Part shown: positions 33,177 through 39,706 of the stretch, piece after piece | How positions within the stretch are numbered: the stretch's first letter is position 1 | Layout of the letters: the number at the start of each line of letters is the position of its first letter | Assembly (NCBI RefSeq): GCF_003352465.1 | Contig: NZ_CP031153.1 | Span: 1,664,465 to 1,728,464 of the forward strand | Direction of reading: 5' to 3' | DNA: 64,000 bases | DNA from: Kordia sp. SMS9 | GTDB taxonomy: Bacteria > Bacteroidota > Bacteroidia > Flavobacteriales > Flavobacteriaceae | Notes under the pieces: generated by a model | What the model was told of the DNA's origin: nothing | The model's input: only the letters and a program-made list of their open reading frames with translations | Database searches by the model: none | Position numbers and translations under genes: made by a program

Positions 33177-33844
33177 TGATTGAAAAAGAAGCACTTAAAT
33201 CGAAATTAAAACAAACACACATTGCCGTAGTTGGTTGTGGTGGTTTGGGTTGCGGAACAGTATTGTCGTTAACATTGCTCGGTGTTGGAAAATTAACCAT
33301 TATTGATGATGATCGTGTAGAAACAGACAATCTACAACGTCAAATTTTATATGATCTTACTTCGGTTGGAAACTATAAATGTGATGTGGTAAAAGAACAA
33401 TTACACGCACGAAACAACACCATAGAAATTACAAGCTTCAAAGAACGATTGACTTCCCAAAACAGCGAAAAATTGCTCAAAGAAGCAACTATTATTGTTG
33501 ATTGTACAGACAATTATGCTGCGCGCTTGGTCATAGATGCATATTGCAGCAAACAGCAAATTCCTATGATTTATACAGGTGTAAAAGCTGCGGAAGGACA
33601 TATCTCAGTCTTCAATTATAATGGAGGAAAATCATTGACGGAAACTTTTGCAAACGCTCAAGAAGTGTTTCAAAATGAAGATTGCAACGACTCCAACGTC
33701 ATGCCGCAAATTGTAAGCATAGCATCAAGTTTTCAGGTGAACGAAGTTGTTAAAATTCTACAAGAAGCTTCAACTGTATTGCAAGGAAAACTACAAGTAT
33801 TCAATCTTTCAAAAAATGTATTTCGGGTTTTTGACCTAAAATAA
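33176..33844 (+). CDS. Minimal ThiF/MoeB/E1-like adenylating enzyme
   Basis: This 222-aa enzyme has a Rossmann ATP-binding motif VVGCGGLGCG (Gly20-Gly25), acidic IIDDDRVETDNLQRQ with the conserved Arg55, Lys68, DCTDN (109-113) and a candidate catalytic Cys170 in DCNDSNVMP, followed by the helix SIASSFQVNEVVKIL. It is shorter than MoeB or ThiF (about 245-250 aa), lacks the CxxC zinc pairs and has no rhodanese domain. Enzymes of this family activate the C-terminal glycine of ubiquitin-like proteins. Its start overlaps the DUF4132 stop (TAATG), so the genes are coupled. Its stop codon lies inside the left end of the 196-bp repeat. Confidence 0.88.
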   Translation: MIEKEALKSKLKQTHIAVVGCGGLGCGTVLSLTLLGVGKLTIIDDDRVETDNLQRQILYDLTSVGNYKCDVVKEQLHARNNTIEITSFKERLTSQNSEKLLKEATIIVDCTDNYAARLVIDAYCSKQQIPMIYTGVKAAEGHISVFNYNGGKSLTETFANAQEVFQNEDCNDSNVMPQIVSIASSFQVNEVVKILQEASTVLQGKLQVFNLSKNVFRVFDLK

Positions 33845-34037
33845 CGTGAGTTCGATATAAATATTATGCTATGTACATTATTGTTAATACATTACACTTA
33901 ATGTCAAATCGAGCGTAGTCGAGATTCCTTTGAAAATATCAATTCTTAGCTGTTCTCGACTGCGCTCGAACTGACAAGTGTTTATTTTTCAGTAAATTAC
34001 AAGTAAAATAAAGGTTTTTTAAGTCGAACTCACGTTA
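33842..34037. repeat. 196-bp nested inverted-repeat element
   Basis: The outer ends are inverse copies (TAACGTGAGTTCGA at 33842, inverse of AGTCGAACTCACGTTA at the right). An inner inverted pair, GTCAAATCGAGCGTAGTCGAG and the inverse of CTCGACTGCGCTCGAACTGAC, lies at 33903-33976. It has no ORF and looks like a short non-autonomous element or a large hairpin. The TCGAGCG(C/T)AGTCGAG motif recurs at 63535-63551. Confidence 0.65.
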
Positions 34038-34107
34038 AAATAGGCAATACTATTTCGCGAAAAAATAATCACGTAGTATCACGCTTAAAAAAACCAATAC
34101 TACTTTC

Positions 34108-34115
34108 TATATTTG
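34108..34115 (+). promoter_or_regulatory. -7 box upstream of the 83-codon ORF
   Basis: TATATTTG fits the consensus, 22 nt before ATG 34138. No -33 TTTG is visible at the right distance. Confidence 0.4.
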
Positions 34116-34137
34116 AAATAACCAACCATTCCATATT

Positions 34138-34389
34138 ATGAAAGTTATTAATATCATTCCAATTTCACAAACTGGAGTTCATACTGATGCACATTACTTT
34201 GACGGTCTTCCGTGTTTCAGTCCTCACAGAAATGCAATACTATTTGAACGCGCTTATTTGTTGCATCTTAAAGTAGAATCGGTATTATATACTAAAGTGA
34301 TACTTATCGTTGCTCTAGCGCTTCTTGATATTGGAATCCGTTACAAAACGGCAACCAAGGAAAATCTTAAATTTATATGGAAGCAATAA
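34138..34389 (+). CDS. Small hypothetical ORF containing a MITE remnant
   Basis: This 83-codon ORF begins MKVINIIPISQTGVHTD, with a hydrophobic stretch near the end (KVILIVALALLDIGI). Bases 34236-34288 match the 3' end of MITE-like copy A almost base for base (GAACG.GCTTATTTGTTGCA), so residues FERAYLLHLKVESVLY are repeat-derived. It resembles no known family. It may be a chance ORF or a small membrane peptide partly built from a mobile element. Confidence 0.35.
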   Translation: MKVINIIPISQTGVHTDAHYFDGLPCFSPHRNAILFERAYLLHLKVESVLYTKVILIVALALLDIGIRYKTATKENLKFIWKQ

Positions 34390-34463
34390 CCGATCACGAA
34401 AATTGACATCAAAATGTCAAAAAACCAAGTATTTATACCGTATTTTTTTAAAAGTTTAAATTC

Positions 34464-34471
34464 TATATTTG
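34464..34471 (+). promoter_or_regulatory. -7 box upstream of the regulator gene
   Basis: TATATTTG lies 64 nt before ATG 34535 (70 nt before ATG 34541). The -33 region is only AT-rich. Confidence 0.45.
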
Positions 34472-34540
34472 ATTTAATCATTTCGATGCGATTCCCCAAA
34501 ATGCACTATTACAATTTGTAACCCGACTATAGTAATGACC

Positions 34541-35395
34541 ATGCATGAACACATACTCATTGGAAGTGATACTTCTGTTTCATTGGCGGCGATTCTTAAA
34601 AGCTTGCAGACAATGAATCAGTATAGTTTTATTACGGCTACGCGTGTGTCAGATATCTTGCAACTTTCAAAGTCAATACAGCCAACCTTGATTATTTTAA
34701 GTTTTAGAGACAACCAAAATGTGATCAATTCATTGCTGTCATATCATAAAGAATTTGCAATTCCAATCGTCTGTTTACACACCAACAATCAATATCGAGA
34801 ATTAAAAGTTCGCGAAAATATGGTGGTATTTAGACAATTGTTTGAATATGGAATGCAATCCAACAATTTAATTACAAACATTCTGGGAATTTTAAAATTA
34901 ATGAAAAATGCACAAGGAGTTTCCATATCAAAAACATTTGTGCCAAAAGGAAAATTTGCTCAAGATCAAAGTAAAGATTTAACACGATATACACTCGAAC
35001 TTGATCAAAAAAAAGCAGTTTTAGACAAAATTAAAGAACGGATCAAACAATTGTACGGTGTTGTGGATGCGACTACCAAAACAAAATTGATGTCGATTGT
35101 CAATACCATCAAAATGACGCATAACGACCGCAAACATTGGGACGATTTTAAACACTATTTCGAAAATATCAATCCTAACTTCATCAAAACGCTCAGTGCA
35201 AAATATCCTTGTTTAACAGCAAAAGACCTAAAATATTGTTGCTATCTCAAAATGAACATGTCTAACGAAGACATTCGACTCATTTTTGGAATCAACCAAG
35301 AAAGTGTACGAACGCACAAATACAGGCTCAAGAAAAAAATGGTATTAGAAAAGCATCAAGACTTGCGCAATTATTTACAAACGTTTGCCAATTAA
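34541..35395 (+). CDS. Regulator with degenerate receiver domain and C-terminal helix-turn-helix
   Basis: The N-terminal ~130 residues (HILIGSDTSVSLAAILKSLQ, LIILSFRDN, IPIVCLHTNN) have receiver-domain topology but lack a clear DD pocket and phospho-Asp motif. A middle coiled coil spans about residues 150-185. The C-terminal part (YPCLTAKDLKYCCYLKMNMS, NEDIRLIFGINQESVRTHKY, RLKKKMVL) is the LuxR-like HTH common in Bacteroidetes regulators. ATG 34541 (MHEHILIG) or 34535 could be the start. It lies next to, but opposite, two RiPP-like precursor genes, which makes it a candidate for their control. This is inference. Confidence 0.75.
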   Translation: MHEHILIGSDTSVSLAAILKSLQTMNQYSFITATRVSDILQLSKSIQPTLIILSFRDNQNVINSLLSYHKEFAIPIVCLHTNNQYRELKVRENMVVFRQLFEYGMQSNNLITNILGILKLMKNAQGVSISKTFVPKGKFAQDQSKDLTRYTLELDQKKAVLDKIKERIKQLYGVVDATTKTKLMSIVNTIKMTHNDRKHWDDFKHYFENINPNFIKTLSAKYPCLTAKDLKYCCYLKMNMSNEDIRLIFGINQESVRTHKYRLKKKMVLEKHQDLRNYLQTFAN

Positions 35396-35477
35396 TAAAA
35401 GTTATGATTTGAAATTACTGCAAAGGAAAAAAGCAGGTTTTAGTATGGTAATTTGAATAGGTAAATGGTGCAAACCT

Positions 35478-35507
35478 AAAAAAGAAGCTGCCTTTTACAG
35501 CAGCTTC
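35478..35507 (-). terminator. Terminator of the tandem precursor peptides
   Basis: The perfect 8-bp stem GAAGCTGC / GCAGCTTC has an 8-nt loop and is preceded by six A on the plus strand, giving a U tract for the minus-strand transcript. It is 28 nt past the stop of the 90-aa peptide. Confidence 0.75.
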
Positions 35508-35535
35508 CCAACTATAGTTATACATTAAATGATTC

Positions 35536-35808
35536 TTAAAAAGGACAAGCCAAAGCCGATGGACAGTCATCTATAAAAGATCCGCAACCTTGACCGCCAA
35601 ACGATGGGCAATCTAGCGTAAGCGGGCAATCCAATGTCTTAGGACATAAAAATGTGTCTGGACAGTTGATAATCGTTCTCGGACAAAATATAGTTACAGG
35701 ACATGCCAAGGTAACTACCGTTCCTCCTTGTACTTGACTTTCTTCTAGTTTTGACACTACGTTTTTATTCAGTGTCAACTTCTTTAAATTGGTTTTCTTT
35801 TTTTTCAT
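35536..35808 (-). CDS. Cys-Pro-rich RiPP-like precursor with degenerate repeats
   Basis: This 90-aa peptide has leader MKKKKTNLKKLTLNKNVVSKL and Gly-Gly at residues 28-29 (QVQGGTVV). The core has repeating CPxT-like units (ACPVTIFCPRTIINCPDTFL, CPKTLD, CPLTLD), ending in a degenerate CPSALACPF. The core has ten Cys and many Thr and Ser placed 2-4 residues before the next Cys, a spacing that could form (methyl)lanthionine or disulfide rings. It is the downstream paralogue of the CPIDT peptide, 19 nt away and co-transcribed. No modification enzymes lie nearby. The gene is clearly real, given its leader shared with three others in the window. Confidence 0.75.
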   Translation of the reverse strand: MKKKKTNLKKLTLNKNVVSKLEESQVQGGTVVTLACPVTIFCPRTIINCPDTFLCPKTLDCPLTLDCPSFGGQGCGSFIDDCPSALACPF

Positions 35809-35827
35809 GATTTAAAAATTTAATGGA

Positions 35828-36103
35828 TTAGTAAGGACAGGCAATAGTGTCAATAGGACAAGCAATTGTATCTATTGGACATACCAACGTATCAATAGGA
35901 CATATCTTAGTGTCAATAGGACAAATCCAAGTATCAATTGGGCACACAAGCGTATCAATAGGGCAATTCCAAAACGTATCTACAGGAACTGGACAAACTT
36001 GTACTGAAAGCTGGGCACCTCCATTTGCTTGTTGACTTTCTAATTTTGATACAACACTTTTGTTTAGTGCCAACTTCTTTAAACTTCTTTTGTTTTTTTT
36101 CAT
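35828..36103 (-). CDS. RiPP-like precursor made of CPIDTxx heptad repeats
   Basis: This 91-aa peptide has leader MKKNKRSLKKLALNKSVVSKL, with Gly-Gly at residues 28-29 (QQANGGAQL). The core starts with a degenerate unit (VCPVPVDTFWN) and runs as six perfect heptads CPIDTLV, CPIDTWI, CPIDTKI, CPIDTLV, CPIDTIA, CPIDTIA, then CPY. The positional identity suggests a repetitive solenoid or a polymer of identical Thr-x-x-Cys rings. It is first in a two-gene unit. It is orphan with respect to maturation enzymes. Whether it is modified, or folds as a disulfide-rich or beta-helical peptide, cannot be told from sequence. Confidence 0.75.
   Translation of the reverse strand: MKKNKRSLKKLALNKSVVSKLESQQANGGAQLSVQVCPVPVDTFWNCPIDTLVCPIDTWICPIDTKICPIDTLVCPIDTIACPIDTIACPY
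35831..35965 (-). repeat. 21-bp coding tandem repeats (CPIDTxx)
   Basis: Six complete 21-bp units, each encoding CPIDT plus two variable hydrophobic or charged residues. Codons vary silently at several positions, so selection on the protein, not only recent DNA duplication, has kept the motif. Confidence 0.85.
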
Positions 36104-36320
36104 GGTTTGTAAGTTTTTTAAAAATTATATTTCTTTACCGTTACGTAACAGTCTTACAAAGATTCATTAATTCACTTGATTGATAAACAGCTTTATAGAT
36201 ACTTTTTTAGGGTGTTTTTCCTGTTTTTTAAATAGTGAAAAAACGATGTTTCATTCACCAAACGTTTGTACTAGTGTATTTTTAGGGTGAATATAATTTC
36301 AGAGCTTTTAGAAAATTGTT

Positions 36321-36486
36321 TTATACCAATTAAACTATAAAATGGGCTATAGAGACGAAGTTGCTTTGGTCTCATAGAACGCCGTGAATGTTTTGAATAG
36401 CCTTAGCTACGGAAAATAGTCACAAGGAACTAGGAGACCAAATGAACGAGTTTATATGTTGTATTTTATGGTTTAATAGGTATTAG
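36321..36486. mobile_element. MITE-like inverted-repeat element, copy B
   Basis: The element is ~166 bp. Terminal inverted repeats ATACCAATTAAACTATAAAA and the inverse of TTTTATGGTTTAATAGGTAT differ at 2 of 20 positions. The core shares CGAAGTTGCTTTGG, TAGCTACGGAAAATAGTC, CAAGGAA and AATGAACGAG with copy A. It holds no coding capacity. It is probably a non-autonomous relative of an absent transposase-bearing element. Confidence 0.7.
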
Positions 36487-36506
36487 TGCAATCGCTTTTA
36501 TTTTAA

Positions 36507-36514
36507 TATCTTTG
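36507..36514 (+). promoter_or_regulatory. -7 box of the serine hydrolase gene
   Basis: TATCTTTG is a TAnnTTTG match 58 nt before ATG 36572 and directly beyond the end of MITE-like copy B. The -33 position falls within the element, so the insertion may have supplied or altered the promoter. Confidence 0.5.
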
Positions 36515-36571
36515 AAAGTGAATGTAGCTACCTGCAAAAGTGTACATGAATTCATTAAATTCTCAGACTAG

Positions 36572-37915
36572 ATGAAAAAAGCCTTAAAGATTTTAGCAAT
36601 TATTATTGTCGTCATCGTAATTCTTGTTGCATACAATTATTCAAAATTAAATATCATTTCAGGATATTCAGCAAAAAGCATGAGTTCTTCGGTATTTGTA
36701 GCGAATAGAGCACCTGCGTTTACAGATTCAACCGATAATGGATTTTCACCTATAAATTTTGCGCGTGATTTTGTAAATGAGCAGGAAAAATTTGCTTCTG
36801 CAACTGTATATGGATTGATGGAACGCACTGCCGTGTACAGAAAAGGCTTAGGAAGCGTGTTGATTGATGATGACTACGACATTACACAAGAAACGCCAAT
36901 TCCACTCCGATCAAATGTAGCGCGCATGGCTCCGTATCCATACGGAAACATGAAACAAAAGGATACTACGTTTTCAAATATTGAGTATGCAAAAATTGAC
37001 GAAGCTGTCACATACGCGTTTTCCAAAGTTGACGGAGAAGATGTGAAAAAAACACGCGCTGTCTTGGTATTGTACAAAGATCAAATTATTGCAGAACGGT
37101 ATGCAGATGGCTTTACAAAAGATTCTAGAATACTAGGTTGGTCCATGACAAAAAGTGTACTCAGTACTGTATATGGGATTTTACAATATGAAGGAAAACT
37201 AAGTGTTTCAGACAAAGCACCGATAGAAGCTTGGCAAAAAGATGAACGCAAAGACATTACTATTCATAATCTATTACAAATGAACAGTGGTTTGGAATGG
37301 GATGAAGATTACAGTAAAATTTCTGATGTTACCGAAATGCTGTTCTTAGCAAAAGACATGACAGCATCACAAATAGACAAACCATTGGTGGGAAAACCAA
37401 ATGAAACGTGGAACTACTCTTCAGGGACTTCAAACCTACTATCGGGAATTTTGCGCAAACAATTCAACTCGCATCAAGAATATTTAGACTTTCCATACAC
37501 AAACTTCATAGATAAAATTGGCATGCATTCCATGTTGATTGAAGCAGACATGGTCGGAAACTATGTAGGTTCGTCCTATGCTTGGGCAACACCACGCGAT
37601 TGGGCAAAATTTGGATTGCTATACTTACACAAAGGCAATTGGAATGGAACACGTATTTTTGACGAATCTTGGGTAGATTATATTACCAAACCCACACCAA
37701 CATCCAACGGTCGCTATGGCGGTCACTTTTGGTTGAATGCAGGTGGATTCCATCCGGATGTACCAAAAGATATGTATTCAGCAAATGGCTATCAAGGACA
37801 ACGTATTTACATCGTGCCTTCAAAGGATTTAGTCGTTGTTCGTTTCGGATTGGTAGGAAAAGATGAATTGGATTTCAATAAATTTCTAAGTGAAATATGT
37901 AACGCGGTGAAATAA
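36572..37915 (+). CDS. Membrane-anchored serine hydrolase (beta-lactamase/class C family)
   Basis: This 447-aa protein has an N-terminal membrane anchor (residues 4-22), then a ~110-residue region and a penicillin-binding-like catalytic domain. The SxxK motif is SMTK (Ser191-Lys194), the second motif is the Tyr-containing NYSSGTSNLLSG, and the third region is GGHFWLNAGGF. It resembles EstB/6-aminohexanoate hydrolase-type enzymes that act on esters or peptides. True beta-lactamase activity is not implied. It is monocistronic with its own terminator. Confidence 0.88.
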   Translation: MKKALKILAIIIVVIVILVAYNYSKLNIISGYSAKSMSSSVFVANRAPAFTDSTDNGFSPINFARDFVNEQEKFASATVYGLMERTAVYRKGLGSVLIDDDYDITQETPIPLRSNVARMAPYPYGNMKQKDTTFSNIEYAKIDEAVTYAFSKVDGEDVKKTRAVLVLYKDQIIAERYADGFTKDSRILGWSMTKSVLSTVYGILQYEGKLSVSDKAPIEAWQKDERKDITIHNLLQMNSGLEWDEDYSKISDVTEMLFLAKDMTASQIDKPLVGKPNETWNYSSGTSNLLSGILRKQFNSHQEYLDFPYTNFIDKIGMHSMLIEADMVGNYVGSSYAWATPRDWAKFGLLYLHKGNWNGTRIFDESWVDYITKPTPTSNGRYGGHFWLNAGGFHPDVPKDMYSANGYQGQRIYIVPSKDLVVVRFGLVGKDELDFNKFLSEICNAVK

Positions 37916-38293
37916 GCGATCTGCTGTAACTACAGTAATCATCCACATACAACAGCGTTGTAATGTAACTTTATAAGTACATTGCAACGCTGTTTTGTGT
38001 TAGATGATATCATAATCTTCACAAATACAGCTATTTCTCAACAAGTTTTTCTAAAGACAGAAACAAAATACAACATATTACTGATTTAGTGTAATTTTAC
38101 AGAATTATACATTGTAAAATGTTTTAATACACAAACATTTGTTGTATGTTTACACTGTAATTCTTTCGAAAGAATAATATTTTAAGCTTAAAAATGTGTA
38201 AGAAACAGTTCGCGATTTGGTTTTTTACAAACTAAGGAGAAAGCCGAAAAGCCTTTGACAAAGAGTAGGTACAAAATTTTAAAAATTACAATT
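37916..38293. other. Intergenic region before the DUF2589 cluster
   Basis: The terminator at 37951-37997 lies here. The remainder is AT-rich, without recognised genes. An in-frame extension of the next gene begins at 38255, but the ATG at 38294 is the better start. No clear consensus promoter was seen. Confidence 0.5.
37951..37997 (+). terminator. Terminator after the serine hydrolase gene
   Basis: A long hairpin, AACAGCGTTG-AATGTA / TACATT-CAACGCTGTT, with a short AT loop is followed by TTTT. It lies 35 nt past the stop codon. Confidence 0.8.
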
Positions 38294-38830
38294 ATGCCAG
38301 TTAATCCAAATGAAATTGCTAACATCAACTTTAGTGCGATGTTAGGAAAGCCATTAACAGCAGTTATTGATGCGCAAGCAGCAGCAGCACTTTCTACAGT
38401 TGATTTTATCAACGAAGTAGGTCTTGATGATATGGGGAATGTAAAAAATGTAACATTCGCATATTCTAAATTAGTTGACGGATCGCCAACATCGGTAACC
38501 TTAACAACACCGTTGTTGACCATCATTCCAATTCCTTTTTTGCGAGTAGCCGATACTACTATTGATTTTAATGCTAAAATTTCTAGTGTTACCAAAGTTA
38601 CAACTACAACTTCTCACAAATTAGATTTAAGTGCTGAATTGAGTTTACGTTGGGCTTGGGGACGTTTTGACTTTAAAGGAAGTTATTCGTACCAAAAGAA
38701 AAATACGTACTCAGATGAGTCAAAACGCTCTTACAGTATGAATATTAGAATTCATGCCGTACAAGACGAAATTCCAGCAGGAATGAGTCGTGTGTTAGAC
38801 ATGCTTGAAGAGTCTATTACTGAATCTTAG
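38294..38830 (+). CDS. DUF2589 domain protein
   Basis: The product is about 178 aa from ATG 38294 (MPVNPNEIANINFSAMLGKP). It has a helix rich in alanine (AVIDAQAAAALSTVDFINEV), then a beta-rich half with the DUF2589 motif LTTPLLTIIPIPFLRVADTT followed by IDFNAKISSV, and a C-terminal Lys/Tyr-rich part. There is no signal peptide. DUF2589 has no assigned function that I know of. The following gene encodes a larger protein with a similar beta motif (HFSVPNIRIKNMELTIPVAV), and the three genes run close together, so they probably make one complex. The serine hydrolase upstream is separated by a terminator. Confidence 0.78.
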   Translation: MPVNPNEIANINFSAMLGKPLTAVIDAQAAAALSTVDFINEVGLDDMGNVKNVTFAYSKLVDGSPTSVTLTTPLLTIIPIPFLRVADTTIDFNAKISSVTKVTTTTSHKLDLSAELSLRWAWGRFDFKGSYSYQKKNTYSDESKRSYSMNIRIHAVQDEIPAGMSRVLDMLEESITES

Positions 38831-38896
38831 AACGTATTACACTAACAATTGAAGAAGCCTCTTCGGAGGTTTCTTTCACTAAAAAAACAAAAAATC

Positions 38897-39661
38897 ATGA
38901 TTACCTTAAAAGATTATATCGGAAAGATTTACAAAGAGGTTACCAATGCCAAAGTACAATCAGATATTGAAACCTTAGCAATTGCACAAGAATATGTAGC
39001 AAACCCAATGTTAAAACATTTTTCAGTGCCAAATATTCGTATCAAAAATATGGAATTGACAATTCCTGTGGCAGTAGATAAAACAGAAACCGTGACACGT
39101 GATTATACTGAAAAAGAAATACAAACGGTTTACGAACAAGCCTTTGTGACAGTTAATGACGAATTGCTTACTGATTTGTCAGAAGAAAAAGTTAGTTATT
39201 TACAAAGCATTCAGCCAGAAGTGTCCAACAAAGCGCAAATGCAATCTGTCGATGTAGCTTCTAATTTACAACAAGCCACAGTTGCCGACAGTCAAACAGC
39301 AACGCAACAACCAGTAGGTGAAGAGGCTACAGGAGCCGAATCTACTTCTAGTCAGTATGCAGCTACTTTAAATCTCGCAGCTTCACAATTTGCGGACGTA
39401 TCATTTGGTTTCGTGGCGGAATTCAATGTAGATCAAGCTGCGTATAGAACGGCAATAATTCAAGAAGTGGAAAGCAATTTACAGCCGCGATTACCAGAAA
39501 TTGAAGATCTTCCAGTGATTGTAGAAACAGAACGTCTCAAACAAATTAATGATCCTGCAAATCTCATCAGTATTAAAGTAAATATTACAGATGACGCTAT
39601 GGAATGGACCACAGATATTGACGAAAATGGCAACACAGTACAACGATTAGATTATCAATAA
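38897..39661 (+). CDS. Uncharacterised DUF2589-like beta protein (middle gene of trio)
   Basis: The product is about 254 aa from ATG 38897 (MITLKDYIGKIYKEVTNAKV); an earlier in-frame ATG at 38849 lies too close to the upstream stop and adds a basic stretch unlike a signal peptide. It has a helical N-terminus and then FSVPNIRIKNMELTIPVAVD, resembling the VP..I.n.elti strands of the previous protein. A Gln/Thr/Ala-rich, low-complexity linker lies at about residues 125-155. The last part (FADVSFGFVAEFNVDQA, LISIKVNITDDAMEW) is again beta. No family was recognised. Confidence 0.65.
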   Translation: MITLKDYIGKIYKEVTNAKVQSDIETLAIAQEYVANPMLKHFSVPNIRIKNMELTIPVAVDKTETVTRDYTEKEIQTVYEQAFVTVNDELLTDLSEEKVSYLQSIQPEVSNKAQMQSVDVASNLQQATVADSQTATQQPVGEEATGAESTSSQYAATLNLAASQFADVSFGFVAEFNVDQAAYRTAIIQEVESNLQPRLPEIEDLPVIVETERLKQINDPANLISIKVNITDDAMEWTTDIDENGNTVQRLDYQ

Positions 39662-39706
39662 ACAAACGGTTTTTCATAGATATGAAAAACACAAAAACAG
39701 CAACAA

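Larger units (their letters stand above)
36104..36571. other. Intergenic region upstream of the precursor peptides
   Basis: This gap separates the minus-strand peptide operon from the plus-strand serine hydrolase. It contains MITE-like copy B (36321-36486) and a -7 box at 36507-36514. The first 200 bases are AT-rich, with no gene; any promoter for the peptides is not obvious. Confidence 0.6.

Noticed and set aside
35831-35965. CRISPR-like array
   Set aside because: The 21-bp repeats are contiguous coding units without spacers and lie inside an ORF with a leader peptide.
35847-36035. Plus-strand ORF with repeated SIGH/SIGQ motif
   Set aside because: It is the mirror of the CPIDT repeats; the minus strand has the recognised leader and is the coding one.
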